A DNA stretch of 64,000 nucleotides from Polyangiaceae bacterium (GTDB taxonomy: Bacteria; Myxococcota_A; Polyangia; Polyangiales; Polyangiaceae): contig JAICUB010000024.1 of NCBI GenBank assembly GCA_025936045.1, forward strand, positions 1 through 64,000, given 5' to 3'. The notes below the pieces were generated by a model, which did not search any database, was not told where the DNA came from, and saw only the letters and a list, made by a program, of their open reading frames with translations. Each line of letters starts with the position of its first letter. The first letter of the stretch is position 1. The position numbers and the translations under genes are program-made. Shown one piece after another: positions 1 through 7,947 of the stretch.

Positions 1-321
1 CAGATGAAGCTCCCCGGCCGCCAAGGCGTCGAGCAGCACGGGAAAGCGCCGCGCGAGACGAGCGGCGGTGACACGTCGAAAAGCCTCGTCTTCGGAGAAG
101 CGTAGCTCGTAAGTGCAATAGGCGTAGAGGCTCGAACAGGCACGCGTGCGATGAAGGCCGCGCGCCTCGACCTCGCCGAGCTGGGCGAGGAGCTCGGCGA
201 GCAATTGGTTCGAGCGACCGACGAGAAGGCGCGCGCCACGGAGCAGCTCTTCGTCGGAGAGACGCTCGAGCGCGTGTTCCGCAAGAGGCCCGGAATGACC
301 AGCGTTCGTGGGTGCTTGCAT
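1..321 (-). CDS. HNH endonuclease-family protein, N-terminal part, cut by the window edge
   Basis: This is an open frame of 107 codons from an ATG at 321 that runs off the left edge without a stop. The visible part matches the helical N-terminal region of the large myxobacterial HNH endonuclease family: an LSDEELL helix, then LHRTRACSSLYAYCT, FSEDEAFRRV and ARRFPVLLDALAAGELHL. The HNH catalytic motif would lie beyond the edge, so nuclease activity cannot be checked here. A GAGGTG lies 12 nt upstream of the ATG, a weak ribosome site. These genes are usually solitary and their biological role is unknown. Family assignment is by motif recognition. Confidence 0.75.
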   Translation of the reverse strand, partial: MQAPTNAGHSGPLAEHALERLSDEELLRGARLLVGRSNQLLAELLAQLGEVEARGLHRTRACSSLYAYCTYELRFSEDEAFRRVTAARLARRFPVLLDALAAGELHL

Positions 322-592
322 GCGCCCACGGTACACCTCGATTTTCGACGCCTCGGAAACGCGCGACTGCGAGCGATCCACCCCCGAGCGAGACGCGCAG
401 TCTCGCCGTCTCCAAGAGCTCGGAGCGTGGCTGCTGCGCGCCCGCGCGTGCCCCAGTTCAGGTCGTGGGCGACCAACGCCCGCCCACGGTTTGAAACCCG
501 TCAATTGAAATCGGCCCCAGCAGGTCACGATCCATCGAACATCCGCCCCAGTGCGGCAGGCAAATCCGGCCACTACCCGAAAGCGATATGCC

Positions 593-608
593 GCGGCGCA
601 AACGCCGC
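593..608. other. Small GC hairpin in the 296-bp gap 322-617
   Basis: GCGGCG and CGCCGC form a perfect 6-bp stem with a 4-nt loop just beyond the 3' end of the minus-strand gene 618-1175. On the minus strand only a short CTTTC follows, so it is at best a weak terminator. I see no gene in the rest of the gap. Confidence 0.25.
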
Positions 609-617
609 GCCGGCGCG

Positions 618-1175
618 CTACAGGGTGTCGAGCGCGGGGGTGTTCGAGGCGCTCGGAGCGGGGGTGTTCGAGGCGCTCGGAGCGGGGGCAGGCGCGCACT
701 CGCACGGGTCGAAGCGGGTGCCGTCGGCGGCGCAGATTTGGGCGCCGCTGCAGGTCGGGGTCGCGCAGGCTTGGCTCGCGCCGGGGACACAGCGCGGGGC
801 GGTCGCGGACGGTGCCGGAGCGGCCGCGACGGAGCTCGCGAGTGGCACGTTGGAGTCGCGACCGACGAGCGGCGTCGACTTTCGGCAGCGCACGGTCGCT
901 CGAGAGCGGACGAATTGCTCCTCTTCGGGCGGTGAACCGGTGGTCACGCGCCGCTCCTCGGCCTGCACGACATCGTATCCATATTCCGCGCAGGCGTCGG
1001 CGGCGGGCTGCAAGCACGAAAGCAGCGGGCCGCGGCACTCGACCCGCACGTCGCCGTTCGCGAGCTTTTGGTAGGACGCGCTGAGCCCGCAGCCGCGAGC
1101 AGCAGCGAGGCCGTACGCCAAGACGAGCCAAGCGCGAGCGTCACGCGCTGCGTGGAGTCCGTAACGGAGGTCCAT
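618..1175 (-). CDS. Small Cys-rich exported protein of unknown function
   Basis: I do not recognise a functional family. The 185-residue product has a hydrophobic N-terminus (AWLVLAYGLAAA) followed by RGC, an imperfect lipobox. A region with paired cysteines (VECRGPLLSCLQ, ADACAEYGYDV, ATVRCRK) follows. Near the C-terminus is a CVPGASQAC...CSGAQIC...CEC motif that I have seen in many secreted myxobacterial proteins. The C-terminus holds two exact copies of APSASNTP, encoded by two tandem 24-bp units at 636-683. The ATG at 1175 is chosen over an upstream in-frame start because it directly precedes the hydrophobic segment. Function is unknown; export is inferred. Confidence 0.65.
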   Translation of the reverse strand: MDLRYGLHAARDARAWLVLAYGLAAARGCGLSASYQKLANGDVRVECRGPLLSCLQPAADACAEYGYDVVQAEERRVTTGSPPEEEQFVRSRATVRCRKSTPLVGRDSNVPLASSVAAAPAPSATAPRCVPGASQACATPTCSGAQICAADGTRFDPCECAPAPAPSASNTPAPSASNTPALDTL

Positions 1176-1292
1176 CGGGGTTCGGCTAGTACTGCGGGCG
1201 GCAGACTGACGCAACGCGGGCGCGGCGCGGCGCGAGGGCGTCTCGCTGACGAGCGGGCGTCCGAAGTCGGCGCGCCGAGCAGGTATTCAGGG

Positions 1293-1733
1293 CTAAACCC
1301 CAGCCTTTTTCGCCTTCTCTCGCGCCCTGGCTGCGAAGCGGGCGGTGTCGATCACGAAGCGCTCGTGCGTACCCGTGCAAATCTGGTCGACGCCGTCGTG
1401 CGCGGAGACTTCGAACGCGAGCTTGCGTCCTTCGACACGCACGAGGCGCGCGTTCACCGTGACGGTGAGGCCGGGCGGCGTCGCGGCCGTGTGGTCGAGG
1501 CGGACGTCGATGCCGACGGATTGCTCGGCCGGCACGTCGAGGCAGGGCGCGATCGCGCGCATGCAAGCCCACTCGATGAGACCCACCATGAACCCCGTCG
1601 CGAAAACGGCCGGCATCGTCTGAAACTCGGGCGCCTCCGGGTAGAGCTGCGGCACCGTCTTGCTCTCCGGCACGACGAACGAGAGCGTGGCGCTGAGCCC
1701 GGGCGCGAGCGGGACCTTCGTGCTTTCCGACAT
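1293..1733 (-). CDS. Hotdog-fold thioesterase, FlK (fluoroacetyl-CoA thioesterase)-like
   Basis: The 146-residue product has the size and motif layout of FlK-type hotdog thioesterases, which hydrolyse acyl-CoA thioesters in the cytoplasm. Residues matching the catalytic set are Thr46 (FATGFMVG), Glu54 (LIEWA) and His81 (LDHTAATPPG), followed by the conserved GTHERFVID segment near residue 120. The ATG at 1733 (MSESTKV) is taken as start; an open frame extends 75 codons upstream but is Arg-rich and out of character. The gene lies 50 nt downstream of the FG-GAP gene on the same strand. The substrate cannot be read from sequence, and fluoroacetate specificity should not be assumed. Confidence 0.85.
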   Translation of the reverse strand: MSESTKVPLAPGLSATLSFVVPESKTVPQLYPEAPEFQTMPAVFATGFMVGLIEWACMRAIAPCLDVPAEQSVGIDVRLDHTAATPPGLTVTVNARLVRVEGRKLAFEVSAHDGVDQICTGTHERFVIDTARFAARAREKAKKAGV

Positions 1734-1783
1734 GCGCGCGAGCCAATACCAGCTGCGCGCACGCGGCAAGCCGCGACACGCGC

Positions 1784-3199
1784 TCAGCGCGGGGTCTGCA
1801 AGAACACGAACGCGCCTTTCTTGTTGGAGACCACGAGATCGATCGAGCCGTTGCCGTCGAGGTCGCCCGCGGTGAGCTGCGTGCCGACGCCGGAGTCGTC
1901 GTCGATGAGAGTGGGAGTGAAGACGGTACCGGCCTTGGAGCGCTCGGCCTTGAACCAATAGAGACGAGCGGGCTCGTCGAAGTCGGGCATGCCGCTCGGG
2001 ACGTGACCCCAGAAACGCTCGCCGCTCACGAGGTCGTCGAGGCCGTCACCGTCGATGTCCGTGACGGCGACCGCGTGCGGCTCGTGCATGACGACGGCGG
2101 CGTCGCTCGCGGGCGCCGCGTCCGAGACGACCACGTGTTCGTCGAAGGCGGGCGGCGACGACGCGGTCTGCTCGAACCACGCGAGGCCGTAGCCGTGCGC
2201 CGCGAGCGACGTGACGACGTCGGCGTCACCGTCGCCGTCCAGGTCGAGCACCGGCATTTGCGCTCCGCCGGAGCCGAACGCCTGATCCACGCGCGTCCAC
2301 GGTGGATCGCCCGCGAGCGAGGGCGGCTGGAGAAAATAGCCCGTCGCCTCGAGCACGTCGGCGCGCCCGTCGCCGTCGACGTCACCTACGCCCAGGCCGT
2401 GCGTGAACGCCACGTAACCGCGTTGATCGGAGAGCGCGTGAAACACCCACGGCTCGCTCGCGCCGTGGTCGGGGGCCGACCAGCCGAGCACGCCGCCGGT
2501 GCTATGCACGAGCTCCGGCACGCCGTCGCCCGTGAGATCGACGAACGCCGGCGATTCGTTATCGACCGGGTTTTGAATGACGTCGTGGCGCGTCCACGCG
2601 CCGTCGAGGGTCTGCGGATTTTGGTACCAGGCCGCCGGCACGCCGGGGAACCCGACGACGAGCACGTCGGGCCACCCGTCGCCGTCGAAGTCGCGCACCC
2701 ACTGGAAGAAACAGTCGGAGTAACCGTGCGGATCGAATGCCATGCGCGGCCAGAGCGCGTGGCGCGCGCCGTATCCCGGCCCTGCGTACCAGTCCGGGCC
2801 GGCAACCACGTCGGTAACGCCGTCGCGGTTGAAGTCGCCGAAGCTCGCGCCCTCACAGTAAAACTCGCGATGCAGCGTGATCTTCACGAAACGGGGGTCG
2901 AGCGCCGGCTCGCGCGGGAGCGGCGCCGGCGGCGGCTCCGCACTCGCACCGCCCGCACCCGTGTCGACTCCGGCGGCCGCACCCTCGCCGCCGTCCGCGG
3001 TCGCGCCGGCACCCGCGGCCACTGCGGCGCCACCGGTTGCGGTCGTGTCTCCGTTGTCTGCGCCCGCCGCGCCCGCGCTGCCGCCCCTCCCTCCTTGGCC
3101 GCCGGTGCTCGAAGTCGAGCTCCCCGAACATGCGACGGCGAAGAGAAGCGCTGCGCCGAGCGCCCCACGCCTCAGCGCGTGATCACCTTGACGCGGCAC
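1784..3199 (-). CDS. FG-GAP/VCBS beta-propeller lipoprotein
   Basis: The product (about 471 residues) has a lipoprotein signal ending in LLFAVAC, a Gly/Ala/Thr-rich linker of about 80 residues, and then a repeat domain. Seven D-x-D/N-x-D-G-type calcium-binding loops are visible (DFNRDG, DFDGDG, DLTGDG, DVDGDG, DLDGDG, DIDGDG, DLDGNG), which fits a seven-bladed propeller. No ATG precedes the signal peptide at a sensible distance. The best start is GTG at 3199, which lies inside the 3' end of the upstream gene and overlaps it by 28 nt. The alternative is a CTG overlapping the upstream stop. Location at the cell surface and a binding role are inferred from the family. Confidence 0.85.
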   Translation of the reverse strand: MPRQGDHALRRGALGAALLFAVACSGSSTSSTGGQGGRGGSAGAAGADNGDTTATGGAAVAAGAGATADGGEGAAAGVDTGAGGASAEPPPAPLPREPALDPRFVKITLHREFYCEGASFGDFNRDGVTDVVAGPDWYAGPGYGARHALWPRMAFDPHGYSDCFFQWVRDFDGDGWPDVLVVGFPGVPAAWYQNPQTLDGAWTRHDVIQNPVDNESPAFVDLTGDGVPELVHSTGGVLGWSAPDHGASEPWVFHALSDQRGYVAFTHGLGVGDVDGDGRADVLEATGYFLQPPSLAGDPPWTRVDQAFGSGGAQMPVLDLDGDGDADVVTSLAAHGYGLAWFEQTASSPPAFDEHVVVSDAAPASDAAVVMHEPHAVAVTDIDGDGLDDLVSGERFWGHVPSGMPDFDEPARLYWFKAERSKAGTVFTPTLIDDDSGVGTQLTAGDLDGNGSIDLVVSNKKGAFVFLQTPR

Positions 3200-6033
3200 T
3201 CCGAAGTGCAGGTGCTGTTGAGCGAGGTGCATGCGGGGTCCGCAGCGCCGCTCATGGGCGCGGCCGGCAGCATACTCCCGTCTCCGGGGTCGCACTGCTC
3301 GGGCGCTTGCACCACGCCGTCACCGCAGTGCGGGCCCGTATGGCACTGGGTCGTGCACCCGCCGTACGCGTCGGAGTTCATGTCGGCGAGATCACACGTT
3401 TCCCCCGCGTCCGCTTGCACGACCCCGTCGCCGCAGCGCGGGCCGAATTGACAATCCGGCGAGCAGCCGCCGTACGAGTTGTCGTTCACGCCGTTGTCAC
3501 ACGTCTCCGGCGCCTGAACCACGCCGTCCCCGCAGAAGCCCGGCACGCCGCAGTTGGCCGTACAGGCGCCCGACGTGCCGTTGTTCGCGCCGTCGTCGCA
3601 CTGCTCGCCGAAGTCCGCCTGCGTCACGCCGTCGCCGCAGCGCGGCCCTTGCTTGCAGCCGACGTCGCACTGGTTATAGCCGCCGACGTTGACGCCGTCG
3701 TCGCATTGTTCGCCGCAGGCGTCCTCCGTGATGCCGTTGCCGCAGCGCGCGCCGAACTTGCACTGCGTGGTGCAGGCGCCGCACGCTTCGTCGCTGTTCA
3801 TCGGGCCGTCGTCGCACTCTTCGGACACGGTCACGATGCCGTCGCCGCACGTCTCCGTGCACTCACTCGGTACCATGCTGAAGCCGGCGAGCGTGAGCTT
3901 GAAGGAGGAGCCTTCGACCTCGCGCTCGGCGTGGAAGATCTGGATTTGGTAGACGTTACCGTCGACCAAGCCGTACGCCGTCGCCGTGCCGGGCTTGCTC
4001 GTCGACATCGCCGGCTGGTAGCTGACCTGAGTCGTCGCGTTGACGGTCGCGCCGTTGATGGTGAGCGTGCCGTTCAACGGCACGTGCCAGCCGCCGAGAT
4101 CGACCGCCAAGTGGCCGTTCAAGAACACCCATACGTCGTCGTCACCCGTAAAGTCGAGGGTCGCGGGCGTCTTGGCGTCGTACTTGAACCAGTACTTCAC
4201 CTCGGTCGTGAAGCTGAAGTTGTGCGTGGCCGAGGGGAACGGCGCCGTCGAAGTCTGAATCGGCGTGGCCAGGTTGAGCGCAGCCCCGACGTCGGGCTCC
4301 CAGGGCCAGCCCACCCAGCCGTATTGCTCGGGCACTTTCGCTTCCTTGCGCGTCTCGCTGAGGATCCCCTTCGCGGTATCGAGCGGGAAGAAGAGCGGAT
4401 TGCCGTCGAACGAAACCTGCGCCGCGAAGCACGCCTGCGTCTGGTTCGCGCCCCACGGGAAGCAATCGTCGAGGCAGACGATTTGCGAGCCGGCCGGAGC
4501 CGGCGTGCCGTTGATGCTCGTCGGTGGATCGCCGCACGCCGTGCAATCGGTGCCCGAGCACTGCGCGGCGTTCGGGTACGTCTCGCCGTTGAACATGCCC
4601 TGGGGGTAGCCGAGCCACGGTTCACCGTTCGCACCCCAGCGGTTCACGAACCCGCCGCTGCCGTTGTCGTAAAGCACGAGCTGTCCCGGGATCGGGCCGC
4701 TCGACGGGGGATCGTTCCGGTACCACTGCGCGAAGGCTGACTGACCGTGCATGAAGCCGCCGGTCGAGTTCGCGTTCGCATTGGCGGACAGCTGTGGTTT
4801 GCCGTCGGCGTCCAGCGTGTCCAGCACGAGCCCCTGGATCGCGCCGCTCGACTGGAAGCCAGGCTGGAAATCCGGGTGACCGCCCGTCGCGTCGTGCGCG
4901 TTGAAGTCGCGGAACGTCGCCGGCACGACGAGCACGCACTGACCGTTCACCTCCGTGCAGGGCGGGGATTTGCAGGCAAAGCCGGCCTCGACCGTGCACG
5001 TCGCCGAACAGCCGTCGCCGCTCGCGATGTTGCCGTCGTCGCACGCCTCCGTCCCTTCCACGATGCCGTTACCGCACTTGGCCGTGCAGGGTCCGATGGC
5101 CGGACACGTCGGCTCGCAGAGGCACGCCGCGTTGCAACCGTCGCCGCTCGCGAGGTTACCGTCGTCGCAGCACTCCGAGCCCTCCTTCTTGCCGTCACCG
5201 CACTTGGTCGTACGGCAGGGCTTGCCGGGGCCCGCGTCGCACAGCCAGCCGATCTCGACGTGGCACGTGCTCGAGCAGCCGTCACCCGAGTTCGCGTTGT
5301 TGTCGTCGCACTCCTCCCCGCCCTCTTTGAGGCCGTTGCCGCAGATCGCGACCATGATGCACGGCTTGCCGGGTTGCGTGCAGCGGTAGCCGGCCTCGAC
5401 GCGGCACTGCCCGCTGCAGCCGTCGCCGTCCGCGGTGTTCCCGTCGTCGCAGGTCTCGCCGGGTTGCACTTTCGAGTCACCGCAAGCGCCCACGGAGCGC
5501 AGGCAGGGCTGGCCGGGAGTCGGGCAATAGTAGCCGGGATCGACGCTCGCGCAGTCGTGCGCGCAGCCGTCGCCGTCAGCGGCGTTACCGTCGTCACAGG
5601 CCTCCCCGGGCGAGCGCGCGCCGTCGCCGCAGCGCAAGGTCGACGCGCACTTACCGCCCTCTCCGGGACACGTGAAGTACGGCTCGACCGCGCAAACGCC
5701 GGTGCAGCCGTCGCCGGGGGACGTGTTGCCGTCGTCACACTTTTCCGAGGGTTGGTTCACCATGCCGTCGCCGCAGTAAGGGCCTTCCGGCGGCGTGCAT
5801 TCGAGCATGCTCGAGTCGCCCGCCGTGCCGCTCGTGCCGCCCGTGACGGTGATGCCGCCGCTGCCGTTGCTCGCGCCGCTGCCGGTACCGTTGCCGGAGC
5901 CGCCGCTGTTACCGGTTCCACCCGCGCCGCCGGCGTCGTCGTGGGTCAGTCCCTTGTCGATGCCGTTACCCGGGCTGCACGCAGCCGTGCCCCCAACCAT
6001 CAAACCAAACCAAAGAAGAAAGGCCGAGCGCAT
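3172..6033 (-). CDS. Large secreted protein: six DUF4215 repeats, fibro-slime domain, six further Cys repeats
   Basis: The 953-residue product starts at the ATG at 6033, preceded by GGAGGAG 5 nt upstream. A signal with a lipobox-like GTAAC (residues 15-19) is followed by a Gly/Ser/Asn linker. Residues about 87-360 hold six DUF4215/Myxo-disulfide repeats (pattern CGDG..E.CDDGN...GDGC...C). Residues about 371-720 match the fibro-slime (PA14-like) domain: FRDFN near its start, then DDDVWVFLNGHLAVDLGG. Six shorter Cys repeats (CGDGV.Q....E.CD) end the protein. Such domains occur in extracellular matrix and adhesion proteins. Surface location and adhesion are inferred; no enzyme motif is seen. Confidence 0.9.
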   Translation of the reverse strand: MRSAFLLWFGLMVGGTAACSPGNGIDKGLTHDDAGGAGGTGNSGGSGNGTGSGASNGSGGITVTGGTSGTAGDSSMLECTPPEGPYCGDGMVNQPSEKCDDGNTSPGDGCTGVCAVEPYFTCPGEGGKCASTLRCGDGARSPGEACDDGNAADGDGCAHDCASVDPGYYCPTPGQPCLRSVGACGDSKVQPGETCDDGNTADGDGCSGQCRVEAGYRCTQPGKPCIMVAICGNGLKEGGEECDDNNANSGDGCSSTCHVEIGWLCDAGPGKPCRTTKCGDGKKEGSECCDDGNLASGDGCNAACLCEPTCPAIGPCTAKCGNGIVEGTEACDDGNIASGDGCSATCTVEAGFACKSPPCTEVNGQCVLVVPATFRDFNAHDATGGHPDFQPGFQSSGAIQGLVLDTLDADGKPQLSANANANSTGGFMHGQSAFAQWYRNDPPSSGPIPGQLVLYDNGSGGFVNRWGANGEPWLGYPQGMFNGETYPNAAQCSGTDCTACGDPPTSINGTPAPAGSQIVCLDDCFPWGANQTQACFAAQVSFDGNPLFFPLDTAKGILSETRKEAKVPEQYGWVGWPWEPDVGAALNLATPIQTSTAPFPSATHNFSFTTEVKYWFKYDAKTPATLDFTGDDDVWVFLNGHLAVDLGGWHVPLNGTLTINGATVNATTQVSYQPAMSTSKPGTATAYGLVDGNVYQIQIFHAEREVEGSSFKLTLAGFSMVPSECTETCGDGIVTVSEECDDGPMNSDEACGACTTQCKFGARCGNGITEDACGEQCDDGVNVGGYNQCDVGCKQGPRCGDGVTQADFGEQCDDGANNGTSGACTANCGVPGFCGDGVVQAPETCDNGVNDNSYGGCSPDCQFGPRCGDGVVQADAGETCDLADMNSDAYGGCTTQCHTGPHCGDGVVQAPEQCDPGDGSMLPAAPMSGAADPACTSLNSTCTSECRVKVITR

Positions 6034-6458
6034 GCGAGCTCCTCCGCGACCCCAAGGGGATTCGCACAATCTTGCGCTTTCCCACCGGGCGCTGTCCACT
6101 TCGAGTTTCCCAGTCCTGGAAGGAAAGACCTGACGAGCCAAGACTTCCACTTTCCAGCCAGGTGGGTGGAGGTGACGAAGACGGCTCGTGCGCTTGGTCC
6201 TCGTGTCGTGCCGTGTGTGCGACGGTGCGCGCGCTTTCGCGGGATACGCGAGTCTTTGCGTCTGACGCGAGAGGTCACGACGGACGCAGAGTCGCGGGCG
6301 AGTCGCTGCAGAGCGGTATTCCGATTCTCGATTTTACACCGGCCGCGCGTCCTCCTCGCGCGTGACGCGCGCGGTCGCCACGATTCCGTGACACGAACGG
6401 CTCCGCTCCTGACGCAAGCATGACGGCGAACGAGCGCGCGCGAACACATACCTAAAGA
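6034..6458. other. 425-bp divergent intergenic region
   Basis: The region separates the minus-strand fibro-slime gene from the plus-strand desaturase, so promoters for both should lie here, but I find no convincing -35/-10 pair. It contains a 15-bp palindrome of 7-1-7 form at 6357-6371 (CGCGCGT G ACGCGCG). That sequence is of low complexity and could be chance at this GC content. No coding sequence is supported. Confidence 0.3.
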
Positions 6459-7577
6459 GTGACATCGTTACGACCGACTTCGGCGTACGCGGGCGAGCTC
6501 AAACCCGCCCTACCCGCGCGCGTGTTCGAACCCGCTCGTTCGCGTCTGTTTTGGCTGCCCGTTCACCTCGGCCTCGTCGCCGCCGGCGTGCTCGCCATCG
6601 CGCGGCAGCTCGTGCCCGGCTGGTCGCTGCCGCTCGTCTCGCTCGTCATCGGCTACGCGTTCGCGGGGCTCGCCTTCCTCGCGCACGAGACGCTGCACGG
6701 CGCGATCGTTCGCGACAAGCGAGTGCGCCACGCCGTCGGCTTGCTCGCGTTCATGCCCTTCGTGCTCTCACCGCGGCTCTGGATCGCGTGGCATAACCGC
6801 ATGCACCACGGCCACGCGAATCGACCCGGCATCGACCCGGACGCGTACCCGACGCTCGACGAGCACCGGCAGAGCTTGCTCGTGCGGCTCAGCACGGATT
6901 GTTTCGGCATCGGCCGCGGGCGCCTGCGCGGACTCACGAGCCTCTTCATCGGCTTTCACGTGCAGAGCCTGCACGTGCTCGCGAGCGCGGGCCGGCGCCA
7001 TTACCTGCCGCGGCGCGAGCTCGGCCTCGCGTTCCTCGAGACGGGCGTCGGCGTCGGTGTGTGGCTCGCGCTGCTGCTGACGCTCGGGGCGCATGGCTTC
7101 TTGTTCGCGTACGTCTTGCCGGCGCTCTTCGCGAATGCCTGCGTGATGGGGTACATTTTCACGAACCACGCCCTTTCCCCGCACACGAGCGTGAACGACC
7201 CGCTCGCGAATTCACTCAGCGTGACCGTGCCGCGCGCCGTGGATTTCCTGACGCTCGGCTTCGGCTTTCACGTCGAGCACCACCTGTTTCCGTGGATGAG
7301 CTCGCGCCACGCGCCGCTCGTGCGCGACCTCGTGAAAGCGCGCTGGCCCGAGCGCTACCAATCGATGCCGCTCTGGCAGGCGCTGCTCGCCGTGCACGTG
7401 ACTCCGCGCGTCTACGAAGACGAGCGCACGCTGGTCGACCCGACGACCGGCTTTCGCTTCCGGACGTTGATGGCGCGCGTGCGCGAGCGGATCCGCGAGA
7501 GCGTTCGGCCCACGGCCGCGACTGCGGTTCTGCGTGAGACTCGGCGGCCGCTCGAAAGTGGCGCTCCCCGCCAATAA
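6459..7577 (+). CDS. Membrane fatty acid desaturase
   Basis: The 372-residue product has the three histidine boxes of membrane di-iron desaturases: HETLH (about residue 77), HNRMHHGH (about 113) and HVEHHLF (about 273). Hydrophobic segments lie between them and around residues 32-70 and 190-240. The family introduces double bonds into acyl chains at the membrane with electrons from ferredoxin or cytochrome b5; the position of the double bond cannot be predicted. The first in-frame start after a stop is GTG at 6459, which has no properly spaced ribosome site, so the true start could be a few codons downstream. No electron-donor gene is adjacent. Confidence 0.9.
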   Translation: MTSLRPTSAYAGELKPALPARVFEPARSRLFWLPVHLGLVAAGVLAIARQLVPGWSLPLVSLVIGYAFAGLAFLAHETLHGAIVRDKRVRHAVGLLAFMPFVLSPRLWIAWHNRMHHGHANRPGIDPDAYPTLDEHRQSLLVRLSTDCFGIGRGRLRGLTSLFIGFHVQSLHVLASAGRRHYLPRRELGLAFLETGVGVGVWLALLLTLGAHGFLFAYVLPALFANACVMGYIFTNHALSPHTSVNDPLANSLSVTVPRAVDFLTLGFGFHVEHHLFPWMSSRHAPLVRDLVKARWPERYQSMPLWQALLAVHVTPRVYEDERTLVDPTTGFRFRTLMARVRERIRESVRPTAATAVLRETRRPLESGAPRQ

Positions 7578-7849
7578 CGGTAAGTCGTCACGCCGAGGAG
7601 CGAATCCTCGGGACCGCAGAGAGCCGTCCGCGCTCTGTTGTGGTCGAAGTTCTCGCGCTGAGGTGGACAAATATGGGGCAACGCTGCCACGGAGCAACAA
7701 TCCTCTAGTCACAGCGAAACGCGGTCGAAGGAGATCGCGAAATCGACGCGACGTGAACCGGATCCCGGACAGCTCCACACTGAGGCGGTTACTGTACCTC
7801 CGACAGGCCCCTACTGAGGTGTTCACTGTAGCGATTGATGGGCGCCTCG

Positions 7850-7869
7850 AGCACACGGTGTGCTAGAAT
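7850..7869 (+). promoter_or_regulatory. Extended -10 promoter with overlapping 15-bp palindrome
   Basis: TGCTAGAAT at 7861-7869 fits an extended -10 element (TG-N-TAnnnT) 78 bp before the vWA gene start. No good -35 sits 16-18 bp upstream. A perfect 7-1-7 palindrome (AGCACAC G GTGTGCT, 7850-7864) overlaps its upstream edge, a natural place for a repressor. The rest of the 370-bp gap 7578-7947 holds no supported gene. Confidence 0.4.
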
Positions 7870-7947
7870 TTACGGCAACAAGGTCGACCCCCAGCAGGAA
7901 CGACCTGACGAGCTTTCCACGCTGGACCCGCTCATGGAGGCGGTCTC

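Noticed and set aside
6357..6371. CGCGCGT G ACGCGCG palindrome as an operator
   Set aside because: It is made only of CG steps around a central TGA and is expected by chance in DNA of this composition; kept only as a note in the gap entry.
2003..6423. Long plus-strand frames (482, 567 and 558 codons) opposite the FG-GAP and fibro-slime genes
   Set aside because: They are antisense shadows of repeat-rich genes, without ribosome sites or recognisable motifs.
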